Counted from the first letter of the stretch, positions 41,665 to 51,953 are shown. The stretch: 54,525 nucleotides of DNA from Cyanobacteria bacterium SBLK (GCA_017746715.1 JAGHZQ010000067.1:1-54525); one strand, 5' to 3'. Notes: generated by a model not told the origin, from the sequence alone. Program-made: numbers and translations.

Positions 41665-42671
41665 GAGAGAACCGCCTTAAGTCTCTGTAAATATCGTTGC
41701 GCCACCTTATTTTTTTGATAGCGTTGTAAATGTTTTTTTGCATTTCCTCTGTACTTAGCAATTTTATCGGGATTTGTCAAGAATTCAGCTAAAATTTTTG
41801 TAAGTGCATTACGATCGCCATTAAGGAAAGTCTCGCCGCAATCCGCGATCGCAGCTGTCAAACCTCCTCCACTCGATCCGACAATAATGCAGCCGCAAGC
41901 AATGCCTTCTAAAGCAACAATACCAAAAGGTTCTTGCCAGCGAGAAGGGATGACGAGGATTTTATGAGCATTTAGGGTTTTTGCCACTTCTAAAGGCGAA
42001 TAAACGCCGACGAAGCGAACTTGCGAATCAATTTGCAGCTGTTTTGCTTGTTGTTGCAACGAGTTTTTATCTGCCCCTTCGCCAATAATAGTTAACTGAG
42101 GAAAAAGTCCTTTTTGTTTGAGATCCCAGAGAGAATCGAGCAACAGATCGACCCCTTTATCCGATACCAATCTTCCCACAAAAACTAATTCTTTTTCGCG
42201 GCGAATTTCCGGCATGTCTTGGAAAATATCATCTCGATAGGGATTGTGAATAATGGTAGATGAGATGGGGAGATGAGACGCGATCGCCTCGCTAACGGAA
42301 ATATTGGTAGCAAAACGAGTTACCCATAGTTTGAGGCGATCGACTGTGGCAATAGACCCATCAGGGCGGTTATACCACGTATGATGGATGAAAGCGAGGG
42401 GTTTGGGGTGCAGCAACTCCAACCACAATCCTTTGAGACTGATACAACTTTGCAGGTAAATATCGCACCATTGCATCAATTTTAATTGCTGTCGGACGCC
42501 CGGTTGGCGGAAAATTTCAAAGGGAAAGGATTTCCTACCGCGATCGGGGGTTTGCGAAATCAATTTTACTTCTGCACCCAGTTGCACCCATTCTCCTGCA
42601 AGCATTTCCGTTACGCTTTCGACACCGCCGACACTGGGATAAAACAGAGGAGAATAAACTAAAATTTTCAT
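41661..42671 (-). CDS. GT4-type glycosyltransferase
   Basis: A 336-aa GT-B enzyme, first gene of the operon. N-terminal MKILVYSPLFYPSVGGVESV is typical for the acceptor domain of GT4 enzymes. C-terminal ELVFVGRLVSDKGVDLLLDS and SRWQEPFGIVALEGIACG (EX7E: E-PFGIVAL-E) complete the family signature. Donor sugar unknown. No promoter identified with confidence in the gap upstream. Confidence 0.92.
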   Translation of the reverse strand: MKILVYSPLFYPSVGGVESVTEMLAGEWVQLGAEVKLISQTPDRGRKSFPFEIFRQPGVRQQLKLMQWCDIYLQSCISLKGLWLELLHPKPLAFIHHTWYNRPDGSIATVDRLKLWVTRFATNISVSEAIASHLPISSTIIHNPYRDDIFQDMPEIRREKELVFVGRLVSDKGVDLLLDSLWDLKQKGLFPQLTIIGEGADKNSLQQQAKQLQIDSQVRFVGVYSPLEVAKTLNAHKILVIPSRWQEPFGIVALEGIACGCIIVGSSGGGLTAAIADCGETFLNGDRNALTKILAEFLTNPDKIAKYRGNAKKHLQRYQKNKVAQRYLQRLKAVLS

Positions 42672-43034
42672 AAAATTAGTAACTTTTCGTCCAAGCGTAC
42701 AGTTGTTTTGTTATGCTAAGTTATTGCGATCGCAACTTTTTCATTATCTCGTCGCGGGGGCATTACTTGGGGCGATCGCGAAAAAAATCCGTCTCTTCAG
42801 GAGTTGGGGATTTTTATACCGTTTGGATCGGGTTGGCGATCGATAGTTAGCACTAGGATTCGAGTTATGTCAGATCGATTATTGCAGCTTTGTCGGGAGC
42901 AGTTTGGCGATATTCCCAAACATCACCTCAAAGACGCTCTTTGTATCAAAGATATGTGCTTGATTCCAAGGTTTTGATTTCTATAAATAACCGAATAAAT
43001 TTTTATACTTATTTGAGAAAAAATTATCAATCTA
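42672..43034. other. Intergenic region with one short candidate ORF
   Basis: Divergent region between the polysaccharide operon and the SbcC-like gene, HIP1-rich (42728-42782). One short ORF is listed separately. No terminator or strong promoter found. Confidence 0.4.
42867..42977 (+). CDS. Possible 36-aa peptide or gene remnant
   Basis: ATG at 42867 opens MSDRLLQLCREQFGDIPKHH and continues to a TGA after 36 codons. Helical-looking, no family recognised, no good ribosome-binding site. It may be a microprotein, a remnant of a lost gene, or chance. Confidence 0.25.
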   Translation: MSDRLLQLCREQFGDIPKHHLKDALCIKDMCLIPRF

Positions 43035-46000
43035 ATGATACCTTTACAACTTGTCCTCAAAAATTTCCTCAGCTACCGGGAAGCGACTCTAGATTTTCAA
43101 GGGTTGCATGCGGCTTGTATTTGCGGCTCTAATGGTGCGGGAAAATCTTCTCTTTTAGAGGCGATTACTTGGGTGGTTTGGGGGAAAAGTCGGGCAGCAA
43201 CGGATGATGATGTTATTAATGCGGGAGAGAAAAGCGTTCGCGTTGATTTTACCTTTATTATCAACCAAGAAACCTATCGCGTTATTCGCAGTCGCCAACG
43301 GGGACGCAGCCCGGATTTACAGTTCCAAATTCAAACGGAAGCGGGTAAATTTCGCCCCTTAACAGGAAAGGGGGTTAAAGCCACTCAAGAGAAGATTGTT
43401 CAAGATATTAAACTCGATTACGATACCTTTGTTAATTCTGCCTATTTGCGCCAAGGAAGGGCAGATGAGTTCATGTTACGCCGTCCCACGGAACGAAAAA
43501 AAGTCTTGGCAGATTTGCTCAAACTCGACCATTATGAAGAATTATCCCTCAAAGCAAAAGATGCTTCCAAACAGTTTAAAGGTCATAGCGATCGCATGGA
43601 ACAAAGCCTACAACCCCTAGAACAAAAACTACAGCAAAAAGGCGAAATCGAAAAAGAACAAAAGACAGTTGCAGAAGAATTAGAACGCTTGCAAACCGTT
43701 CGAGATGCCGATAAAAAACGCTTGCAAACCCTACAAATGGCAGAACACGATCGCGCTAATTGGGAACAAACCTTAAACCGTCACAAAACGCAGTATCGGG
43801 ATAAAATAGGAGATTGCGATCGCCTCGCACGCGATATTCAACAAAATGAAGGCAAACTCGCACAAATTCATGAGTTTTTACAGCGAGAAGAAGCAATCGA
43901 TTGCGGCTATCGACAATTAAAAACTTTACAAAACGAAGAGGAAAAACTCGCTAACAAATTTCAAGAATATCAAAGAGAAAAAGAAACCAAACGACAATTA
44001 GAAGCCGAATTAGTCCGACAAAGTAATGAAATCGATCTCCAACTGCAACAAAATCAAACTCGCTTGGATAATCTTGCCCAACAAGAACGAGAAATTCAAG
44101 CTACTCTCGCTACATCTGAAGAAGTGAATCGAGGCTTAGAAAAGCTGCAATTTCATCGCCAGCACGTGAAAGAGTTAGAACGGCTTAAATTAAAAGTGAC
44201 TCCTTTATTAGAACGTCGCAGTCAGTTACAAATTGATATCGAACGCGTCCAAGCAAAATTAAATGCAAAACTCGAACAACTGCGCTCTTCTCAACAGGAA
44301 ATATCCGAGCGCATGGCACGAATTCCCGAGCGCCGTCAGGCATATTTAGAAGTTAGCGAAAAAATCAAAGAATGCAAAAATAAAGAGAACTATCAACAGC
44401 GCGTTAAAGATAAAGGACAAGAACGAAAAATTTTTAAAGAACGCTTGCAAGAAAGTCAGCGCTATTACGAAGAACAAATCGAACAATTGCAGCAAAAGCT
44501 AACATTATTACAAGTTCCCGAAGCCGTTTGTCCTCTCTGCGATCGCCCTCTCGACGAACATCACCGCAATCATGTCATTACCAAAACCCAAACAAAACAA
44601 GAGGAAATTCAGCAGCAAATATGGGTTATTCGCGAACAAATGGCAACCTGTGAAGGGGAATTGAAAGTATTGCGAGAAGAATACGCTAAACTCAACAAAC
44701 AAATTCATGCTTATGGAGATCTGCAAAACAAAAAAGGACAACTAGAAGCCGAGTTAGATACTGCTGATGAAGACTACGATCGTCTTCAAGAAATTGCTAC
44801 AGAAATTGAAGAGAGAGAGCGTTCTTTAAATATGGGAAATTACGCCCTCGATCTGCATGCAGAATTGCAAAATCTCGATCGAGAAATTACAGAACTCGAC
44901 TACGACGAACAAACCCTAGCTTTGACAAGAGGAGAAGCCGATCGCCTGCGACATTGGGAAATCAAACAGTCAAAAATAAATGATGTGCGACGCAAGCAAA
45001 AAGACTTAGATGCGAGAAAACCCGAACTACTCAAACAACGCGATCGCTTGCAAGAATCGGGAGATCGCTTGCGTCAAGATTCAGAAATTCAACAGCAAAT
45101 TGTACGAATAGATGCTAAGATTACAGAGATTGGTTACGATCGCAATCACCACGAAAAGACGCGCCAAACCTTGCAAGAATTAAAAAGACAAGAATGGGAT
45201 CGGCAATATTACGAATTGCAGGAAGCCCAAAAACAATTTCCTCAACTGCAAAACAATTTAGAACAGTTAAAAGCAGCTTTGAAAATCCGCGAAAGCGATC
45301 GCGATAAAGTAAAAGCCGAACTCGATGAATTAGGCAAAAAAATAGAACAAATGCCCGACTATCGTGCCGAGATTCAAGAATGCGATCGCATCGTACAAAA
45401 AAGACGGCGAGAACTAGACGAACTCCTTGCCAAACAAGGACGCTTGCAACAACAATTAACCCACCTGCAAGAAGCTAAAACTCAACACCAAAAAACAAAA
45501 CAGCAACTCAAAGAAGTCAACCGACAGTATCGCATTTATCAAGAACTCTCAAAAGCCTTTAGTAAAAACGGCATTCAAGCCTTGATGATTGAAAATATTC
45601 TGCCCCAATTAGAGGCACAAACCAATCAAATTTTGGCTCGTTTGACAGGCAATCAATTACACGTTCAATTTGTCACCCAGAAAGCAAAAAAAAGCGCTAG
45701 CAGCCGCAAAAAGACGAACAACACTATCGATACTCTCGAAATTGTCATTGCCGATGCTCGAGGAACTCGTCCCTATGAAACCTATTCCGGTGGAGAAGCG
45801 TTTCGTATTAACTTCTCTATTCGTCTTGCCTTAGCGAAGATGTTAGCTCAGCGATCGGGAGCATCTTTGCAATTGCTTATTATCGATGAGGGTTTTGGTA
45901 CCCAAGATGCAGAAGGCTGCGATCGCCTGATTTCAGCAATCAACGCGATCGCGCCAGATTTTGCCTGCATCCTTACCGTCACGCATATGCCTCAATTTAA

Positions 46001-46070
46001 AGAAGCCTTTCAGCATCGCATTGAAGTACGAAAAACCGCTCGTGGCTCTCAATTAAATCTTTTAAGTTAG
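43035..46070 (+). CDS. sbcC: SbcC/Rad50-like SMC-family ATPase
   Basis: A 1011-aa DNA-repair ATPase. Walker A is CGSNGAGKSS (31-40) and Q-loop AYLRQGRADEF follows. Two long coiled-coil arms flank a zinc hook VCPLCDRP (CxxC near residue 500). The C-terminal signature is YSGGEAFRINF and Walker B is LLIIDEGFGTQD. Length and layout match SbcC/Rad50, which with SbcD/Mre11 processes DNA ends and hairpins. No sbcD is adjacent. ATG start; the preceding region is AT-rich. Confidence 0.94.
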   Translation: MIPLQLVLKNFLSYREATLDFQGLHAACICGSNGAGKSSLLEAITWVVWGKSRAATDDDVINAGEKSVRVDFTFIINQETYRVIRSRQRGRSPDLQFQIQTEAGKFRPLTGKGVKATQEKIVQDIKLDYDTFVNSAYLRQGRADEFMLRRPTERKKVLADLLKLDHYEELSLKAKDASKQFKGHSDRMEQSLQPLEQKLQQKGEIEKEQKTVAEELERLQTVRDADKKRLQTLQMAEHDRANWEQTLNRHKTQYRDKIGDCDRLARDIQQNEGKLAQIHEFLQREEAIDCGYRQLKTLQNEEEKLANKFQEYQREKETKRQLEAELVRQSNEIDLQLQQNQTRLDNLAQQEREIQATLATSEEVNRGLEKLQFHRQHVKELERLKLKVTPLLERRSQLQIDIERVQAKLNAKLEQLRSSQQEISERMARIPERRQAYLEVSEKIKECKNKENYQQRVKDKGQERKIFKERLQESQRYYEEQIEQLQQKLTLLQVPEAVCPLCDRPLDEHHRNHVITKTQTKQEEIQQQIWVIREQMATCEGELKVLREEYAKLNKQIHAYGDLQNKKGQLEAELDTADEDYDRLQEIATEIEERERSLNMGNYALDLHAELQNLDREITELDYDEQTLALTRGEADRLRHWEIKQSKINDVRRKQKDLDARKPELLKQRDRLQESGDRLRQDSEIQQQIVRIDAKITEIGYDRNHHEKTRQTLQELKRQEWDRQYYELQEAQKQFPQLQNNLEQLKAALKIRESDRDKVKAELDELGKKIEQMPDYRAEIQECDRIVQKRRRELDELLAKQGRLQQQLTHLQEAKTQHQKTKQQLKEVNRQYRIYQELSKAFSKNGIQALMIENILPQLEAQTNQILARLTGNQLHVQFVTQKAKKSASSRKKTNNTIDTLEIVIADARGTRPYETYSGGEAFRINFSIRLALAKMLAQRSGASLQLLIIDEGFGTQDAEGCDRLISAINAIAPDFACILTVTHMPQFKEAFQHRIEVRKTARGSQLNLLS

Positions 46071-46372
46071 TGTTATTGTATCTCATACTTTATTGACGAT
46101 AGAATATACTCGGGATCGGGAAGGTTACCGATGGACAGTCAGGAGCATGACAGACTATTTTTGCATAAAATCATTGCAAAATATACATGAAATATTTGTG
46201 AAGCGGTCTGTTTTCGTATAAAGTGTGACACTAATGCAGACAAACTCTTGCTACGTTGAAAGCGTTGATAAGTTGGTGCATGAATGAATTGTGGTGTCTC
46301 TAGCCTCATAGGAAATAGAGCAAATATTTTTCGCTCTGCAAGAATCTTTGTTGTCAAATTTTAGGTATATTC
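46071..46372. other. Intergenic, no gene seen
   Basis: AT-rich 302-nt gap between sbcC and the histidine kinase. No coding region with a plausible start and no RNA fold was recognised on either strand. Confidence 0.5.
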
Positions 46373-47938
46373 GTGTTAAAACAATATTTAGATGTAGAAC
46401 ATGTAACGGCAATTCGAGAAGTTAATGCCGCAGTCATTAATATTAGTGGAAGACAGAGAATGCTTTCTCAGAGAATAGCATTATTGTCTTTAAAACTACA
46501 GGCTTTTTCCTGTGAGGACGAACGAGAAGGGATCGAAAAAGAATTGCACGAACTCATCGATCTAATGGAACTTTCTCATAATGGATTGATCTACGGAAGC
46601 TATAATTTAAAATTACCCGGAAATTTATCGTCAGAAGTTGCAGAAATTTATTTTGAATTTCCCTTCCAACTAGATCGAAGAATTCGCAGTTTTATCCATG
46701 CAGTACGATGTTTGCTTAACGTTCCATCAGAAACATTAGATAAAAATAATCATCATCTCAAATATATTTTAGATGAAGCCGATCGCAACTTACTTGACGC
46801 ATTAGATCGCGTTGTCAGTCAGTATCAAAAAGAGCAGGAAGAACAAGATATTGCTATTAACCAGTATCAATATAAACTGTACCAAAAAAGTCGTCAATCC
46901 GAGAAAAATGCCCGATCTCGATCTGAAGAATTAGAACAAGCGCTAGATACGCTTCAACGAACGCAATTACAATTGATTCAAGCAGAAAAAATGTCAAGTT
47001 TAGGTCAATTAGTTGCTGGAATTGCCCATGAAATCAATAATCCCATTTCCTTTATTCATGGTAATATTAACTATGCCGAGCGTTACGTTCGCGATCTTCT
47101 CGATATTATTGAACTTTATCAAAAAATTTACCCCGAGCCCGATCTAGAAATTCAAGATTTATTAGAAGATGTTGAATTTGAATTTGTTGCTGCGGATTTT
47201 TCGAACCTCTTACAATCGATGAAACTCGGCACGAGTCGCATCCGCGATATTGTTGTTTCTCTACGGAACTTCTCTCGCTTGGATGAAGCTGCAATGAAAG
47301 AAGTCGATATTCATGAAGGAATCGATAGCACGCTGTTGATTTTACAGCATCGCTTTAAATCGACAGATAAACAGTTTGAAATTGAGATTGTTAAAGAATA
47401 CAATTGCAATTCTCTTGTTGAATGCCATGCTGGACTGTTAAACCAAGTTTTTATGAATATTCTCAGTAATGGTATTGATGCGCTAGAGCAGCACCGAAGC
47501 ATTTTTATACAAGAGAAACGCACTCCTAAAATTATAATTTGTACGAATTTAAGAGAAGGCGATCGGGTAGAAATTCTGATCGGAGATAATGGACCCGGAA
47601 TTCCCGAAACAGTCCAACAAAAATTGTTCGAACCATTTTTTACAACCAAACCCGTTGGCAAAGGAACGGGGTTAGGTCTTTCTATCAGCCATCAAATTAT
47701 TGTCGAACGTCACCAAGGATCGCTGCAATGCAACTCCGAAATAGGAAAAGGAACGGAATTTACAATTTCTTTTCCTCGCTTGCACGTCAAATTATCCGAT
47801 CCCCCTCATTCTATTTCCAAACAAAGTAATTCTGTAAAAAAGTCTTCTGAACGAATAGATAGCGAGATTATACCGGATTATTTGCATATAGATTCGCGAT
47901 TGAATCTCTCTCAAAGTTCAATCTTGGGAATAGTATAA
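46373..47938 (+). CDS. Soluble sensor histidine kinase with PilJ-type N-terminus
   Basis: A 521-aa histidine kinase, GTG start at 46373. Residues 15-45 (EVNAAVINISGRQRMLSQR) match the start of the PilJ/type IV-pilus chemoreceptor sensing domain, here with no flanking transmembrane helices, so sensing would be cytosolic. After a coiled-coil comes the H-box GIAHEINNP (His219) and an HATPase domain with N box NILSNGIDAL, G1 GDNGPGIP and G2 GKGTGLGLS. No response regulator is adjacent, so the partner is unknown. A long Ser-rich tail follows the ATPase domain. Confidence 0.92.
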   Translation: MLKQYLDVEHVTAIREVNAAVINISGRQRMLSQRIALLSLKLQAFSCEDEREGIEKELHELIDLMELSHNGLIYGSYNLKLPGNLSSEVAEIYFEFPFQLDRRIRSFIHAVRCLLNVPSETLDKNNHHLKYILDEADRNLLDALDRVVSQYQKEQEEQDIAINQYQYKLYQKSRQSEKNARSRSEELEQALDTLQRTQLQLIQAEKMSSLGQLVAGIAHEINNPISFIHGNINYAERYVRDLLDIIELYQKIYPEPDLEIQDLLEDVEFEFVAADFSNLLQSMKLGTSRIRDIVVSLRNFSRLDEAAMKEVDIHEGIDSTLLILQHRFKSTDKQFEIEIVKEYNCNSLVECHAGLLNQVFMNILSNGIDALEQHRSIFIQEKRTPKIIICTNLREGDRVEILIGDNGPGIPETVQQKLFEPFFTTKPVGKGTGLGLSISHQIIVERHQGSLQCNSEIGKGTEFTISFPRLHVKLSDPPHSISKQSNSVKKSSERIDSEIIPDYLHIDSRLNLSQSSILGIV

Positions 47939-48020
47939 GTTTCTCACAATTCAAAATTCCCTTCAGTCTCTTGAATTTCCTGCTAGAGGAAGTTAAAACA
48001 AAACGAAAATCCAATTAATT

Positions 48021-48848
48021 TTAAACAATCAACTGAGGATGGATAAATTGAAAACCAGCATCCTTAATTTTTTGTGTAGAAACGCGAATATTGTAAAGGT
48101 AATTAGTTTCTTGTTCGTCCCAAGAAATTACCGGTAAATTATGATTTTTACAAACGCGATCGAGGAGTTCTCTACGAGTAATTTGTTCGTCACAAACTAA
48201 ATTATAAATCCCCCCTAATTGTTTTTCTCGAGCAAAATCGATCGCGCTGACAATATCATCTAAATGTACCCAATTAGAGATATTTGCACCTTTTCCAGCC
48301 AAAGTTTGACCGGCCATGCGCTTAAAAATCTTAGCAATTTCGCGATCGCGTCCGTAAATTCCTCCCAAGCGTAGAATACAAATTTTACGCGTTTCCGTCG
48401 CAGCAGAAAGCAACATATTTTCAGTTTCCCAGAGAATTTGACCTCGAATGGAAGTAGGAGAAACGGGAAAAGATTCATCGACAAGATCGCCGTTGCGATC
48501 GCCATAAAGCGAATAAACTCCTGTATAAATAATTTGCCGAATTTCTGGCAATTCTGACAAAAGATGTACGAGATTTTGTGCAGTTGTTAAATAAGTATTG
48601 CGATAGATTGATTCTTCTCGTGTTTTTGCACCGATACTTAACAAAATAACTTCTTGGTTTTGTAAAACAGTTTTTAATCCTGTTGGATCGTCCCCTTTAA
48701 CAATCGAAATGCGATCGGCGATTGCTTCTAACTCGGAAATGCGATCGGGTTTCGTTGTCGTTACCGTCACCGTAAAACCTTTTGTTTTCCAGTGATGCGC
48801 GACTTTGCTTCCCACATAACCGCACCCAATAATTGCTACATTTTTCAC
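48021..48848 (-). CDS. NAD(P)-binding SDR/epimerase-like protein
   Basis: A 275-aa protein from the GTG at 48848, behind AAAAAGGAA; an upstream start would overlap the previous gene by 20 nt. Rossmann motif IIGCGYVGSKVA, then YTGVYSLYGDR (Tyr-like active-site region, resembling YeeZ-type SDRs), and ILRLGGIYGRDR. Substrate unknown. It is the last gene of the RNA-repair group (22 nt after pnkp), an odd partner for RNA repair. Confidence 0.82.
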   Translation of the reverse strand: MKNVAIIGCGYVGSKVAHHWKTKGFTVTVTTTKPDRISELEAIADRISIVKGDDPTGLKTVLQNQEVILLSIGAKTREESIYRNTYLTTAQNLVHLLSELPEIRQIIYTGVYSLYGDRNGDLVDESFPVSPTSIRGQILWETENMLLSAATETRKICILRLGGIYGRDREIAKIFKRMAGQTLAGKGANISNWVHLDDIVSAIDFAREKQLGGIYNLVCDEQITRRELLDRVCKNHNLPVISWDEQETNYLYNIRVSTQKIKDAGFQFIHPQLIV

Positions 48849-48870
48849 GTTTATTGATTCCTTTTTGAAT

Positions 48871-49719
48871 TTAAAAGTCGCCTTCGGCAACTTGAAAGAC
48901 CGTTAATCCCAAACTGCGCCACATATCCACAACTTGATTGCGATCGTCTAAAATGAAGCGAATATTATATTTACCTTCAATCTTTTGACGATAAATCTCT
49001 TCTTTAATTATAGAATCTTTACGCTGGTCTCCTTGCTTTCGCATATAGATTTTATTATACTCGACTCCATACCTTTTTAACCATTCTTCGGTTTGAGCTT
49101 GACCGTTATCCGTGCGACCGGAAACAATAATAATATTCGTATCTTTTTGCCATTTTAAAACCGTATCTAACACGGGATAATTGGGTAAATCTTCGTCACA
49201 TTTAGAAACATCGTAAGGACTGCGATCGCCCATAATTGCCAAAGTTCCATCCATATCGACTATAATAGCATCGCGAAGATCGGGATCGCGATCGCGGACT
49301 TGGGGACGGGTGCGAATATAGCGATTGTACATTTTCATAATCACATCTTTTCCTACCGATCGCGGTCGTTCTAAATCTCGACGAATGCACTCCTCTACAG
49401 GGACTTCTAAAAAAGAATCATTCACTTCAACTTTTGCCTTTCCTTTGACTAATTCTTTGATATGTTCGATATGATGGCCAAAGTTTGTATCGTCTACAAT
49501 GACATGTTTACCGGCTTCTAATGCCATCAAAATAATTTCATCTCGGAGTTTAACAATAAATCTCTCATTTTTAGGCGACCAATAGGAAGCATGAGCCATT
49601 TCTCTTAATAAATCCTTATTGGTTCGCACCCAGCGTCCGGGATTTTCCAATAATAATTCTTTAGCATAAGTGGATTTTCCCGAAGCAGGCAAACCAATTA
49701 AAATTAAAACTTTTTTCAT
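48871..49719 (-). CDS. T4-type polynucleotide 5'-kinase/3'-phosphatase
   Basis: A 282-aa two-domain end-healing enzyme like phage T4 Pnkp. The N-terminal kinase has P-loop GLPASGKSTYAK (9-20) and VDDTNF. The C-terminal HAD phosphatase has VDMDGTL (about 152-158), SGRTDN and a LDDRNQVVDMW end motif. It makes 5'-phosphate and 3'-OH ends ready for sealing. It starts 2 nt after the stop of the RNA ligase gene, so the two are almost certainly one repair operon. Confidence 0.94.
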   Translation of the reverse strand: MKKVLILIGLPASGKSTYAKELLLENPGRWVRTNKDLLREMAHASYWSPKNERFIVKLRDEIILMALEAGKHVIVDDTNFGHHIEHIKELVKGKAKVEVNDSFLEVPVEECIRRDLERPRSVGKDVIMKMYNRYIRTRPQVRDRDPDLRDAIIVDMDGTLAIMGDRSPYDVSKCDEDLPNYPVLDTVLKWQKDTNIIIVSGRTDNGQAQTEEWLKRYGVEYNKIYMRKQGDQRKDSIIKEEIYRQKIEGKYNIRFILDDRNQVVDMWRSLGLTVFQVAEGDF

Positions 49720-49721
49720 GT

Positions 49722-50807
49722 TTAAACTCCCAAATATATATTTTCAATTTCTAAGAATTGTTCGACTTTCGGCAGAGATGTTTTCTGTAAAGATTCTCGA
49801 ATACTCGCAGATTTTCCCGATCGCAAGGCAAACAAAACCCCTGAATAAGGCAAATGCTTAATACTTAAGGCAAAATCTTTTTGATTGGGAATATCTTTAT
49901 AGCGATCGTATTCTGCTTCAACCTTTTTGGCAAAATCATCGTATTTTTGTTGAATGCTATGATACATTTCACTCCATTCAGGATAATAAGAAAGAAATTC
50001 ATCGCCTTCATGTTTGAGAATAATTTCCAACATTTTCCGAGTCGAAAACCCTTGGCGAAAGTGCGATAGTGCTACGTATTCTGGAGATTTCACCTTAACG
50101 CGACGAAAGGAGCGATCGCAAATGACATAACCTTCAAAATCCATAGGATCTAGGCATTTGGCAGCGTCTAAGATGTCCGTCCAACTCCCTAGAGGATAAG
50201 TCGTTACAAGTTCCCAATTATATCGCTCCGTCCAAATTTTTGGCTCTTCTTCTTTTAGCGTGCTAACATTACGAACGCCATGCAAAGTTAAGCGATTGGT
50301 GTCTTGTTTTACAACAATTCGGTTATAAGGTGTCATTAATTCAAAACTGAAACAATATTCTGTTTCTTGTGGTAATGAATAGCTTAATTCTTGCCATACT
50401 TTCCAAAATAATTCCCCAAAATTAACGGGAAATCCATTCACTTGTCCCGTCGCATCTGGCGTTCCGCTCGATTGAACCCGCCACTCGCCATCATAAAAAT
50501 AGAGTACCATCAATGAGCCATCTAATTTATCATAAACTGTTGCATTCTGCCAGTCAATTTCGAGGGCATTGGGTTCGCCATAGTTGAAAAATTTATCGTA
50601 GGAGTAGGAGACGATTTTCCAATTTTCATCTTCATCTAAAATGATTCCTCTCGCTTGCTGCACGATAATCTCTTCCATAGGGGAATCAATTTGCGAGTAT
50701 TTCAAACAGACCAAATTCGGATATTGGTGGTGACGATTTGCTTTAATATGATATTGACTGCATAAATTTTTCAATCCGCGATCGCGCAGATAATCTATCA
50801 ATTCCAT
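49722..50807 (-). CDS. T4 Rnl1-type RNA ligase
   Basis: A 361-aa ATP-dependent RNA ligase, start ATG at 50807 (an in-frame TTG lies 21 nt upstream). The nucleotidyltransferase motif I is KLDGS (Lys94), the lysine that takes AMP. RGIILDE and SYDKFFNYGEP upstream match the T4 Rnl1 motif order. Later DFEGYVI (motif IV) and RVKVKSPEY (motif V) complete the set. The C-terminal helical domain resembles the tRNA-binding part of Rnl1. With the adjacent polynucleotide kinase it would reseal tRNAs cut by anticodon nucleases. Confidence 0.93.
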   Translation of the reverse strand: MELIDYLRDRGLKNLCSQYHIKANRHHQYPNLVCLKYSQIDSPMEEIIVQQARGIILDEDENWKIVSYSYDKFFNYGEPNALEIDWQNATVYDKLDGSLMVLYFYDGEWRVQSSGTPDATGQVNGFPVNFGELFWKVWQELSYSLPQETEYCFSFELMTPYNRIVVKQDTNRLTLHGVRNVSTLKEEEPKIWTERYNWELVTTYPLGSWTDILDAAKCLDPMDFEGYVICDRSFRRVKVKSPEYVALSHFRQGFSTRKMLEIILKHEGDEFLSYYPEWSEMYHSIQQKYDDFAKKVEAEYDRYKDIPNQKDFALSIKHLPYSGVLFALRSGKSASIRESLQKTSLPKVEQFLEIENIYLGV

Positions 50808-50873
50808 TGCGTTTTGGCAAAGCGACAATATTCTGTATTATAAACTATTCCTACTCCTTACTTCCCAAAAACA

Positions 50874-51704
50874 ATGCACGTTAGCGAACTTTCGATTTAT
50901 CCGATTAAAGCCTGTCGCGGGATTTCCTTGGAAACTGCCGAGGTGACTCCCAAAGGATTTCTCTGGGATCGAGAATTTATGATAACCGATCGCTCTGGCA
51001 AATTCCTCACTCAACGCGAATACCCTCAACTGACATCAATTGAAGTAGAAATTGATGGAGAAAAGATGACTTTATCCGCACCCTCTCATTCATCTCTTGA
51101 ATTGATTGCTACAATCGCCGGAGAAGAAATTGAGGTGCAAGTCTGGCGATCGCGTCTCATTGCCATCGACCAAGGCGATCTCGCGGGACGTTGGTTGCAA
51201 TCTGTATTAAAGACTCCTCATCCCTTGCGTTTGGTCAAGCAAACGCCTCACCATATTCGGATGGTTAATCCCCAGTATGCGACCCGAGAAAATGCTCCTG
51301 TTAGTTTTGCCGATGGCTATCCCTTCTTAATTACCAATACCGCATCTTTAGCAGAATTAAACCGACGATTAGAAGCAAAGTACCCCCATCGCTCTCAAAT
51401 CGTGCCGATGAATCGCTTTCGTCCCAATATTGTCATCGAAAACGATCGCCCTTTTATTGAAGATGAATGGCAGGTTTTGCAAATCGGCGAGATTGTTTTC
51501 GATCTGGTGAAACCTTGCGATCGCTGTATTGTGACGACTACCGATCAAATCACCGGACGACAAAATGAGTTGCGCGAACCCTTAAAAACCTTGGGGACTT
51601 TTCGACGCTTTGGCAAAGAAGGAATTATGTTTGGTGAAAATGCGATCCCCAGAACGGCTGGGTGTATTAAAATAGGAGATCGGGTACAAAATTTAACCAA
51701 TTAG
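50874..51704 (+). CDS. MOSC-domain protein
   Basis: A 276-aa protein with an N-terminal MOSC_N beta-barrel (LSIYPIKACRGISLETAEV, about 5-23) and a C-terminal MOSC domain. The conserved Cys that carries the molybdenum cofactor ligand is in KPCDRCIVT. Members transfer sulfur or reduce N-hydroxylated compounds with molybdenum cofactor. Divergent from the RNA ligase gene with a 66-nt gap. Confidence 0.92.
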   Translation: MHVSELSIYPIKACRGISLETAEVTPKGFLWDREFMITDRSGKFLTQREYPQLTSIEVEIDGEKMTLSAPSHSSLELIATIAGEEIEVQVWRSRLIAIDQGDLAGRWLQSVLKTPHPLRLVKQTPHHIRMVNPQYATRENAPVSFADGYPFLITNTASLAELNRRLEAKYPHRSQIVPMNRFRPNIVIENDRPFIEDEWQVLQIGEIVFDLVKPCDRCIVTTTDQITGRQNELREPLKTLGTFRRFGKEGIMFGENAIPRTAGCIKIGDRVQNLTN

Positions 51705-51953
51705 CCACGATCCCCAAGGCGATCGCGAACATTTCTCTAACATTTAGATACAAAGAGCAGCAAATCTTAAAGTAAATCTCTCAAGACTTTAAACTATTGT
51801 TTCTCTAAGCAAAGTATTGAAAACATATTCAAATAAAAATTTCAAGATTGAGAGATTCGGAGGCAGCAATATCAACGAACCTTGATAATAAAAGTAGAAA
51901 TCCAAATGCAGGGTTTCTACTTAACAAATCAATTTTGCGTGGAGATCCCGATT

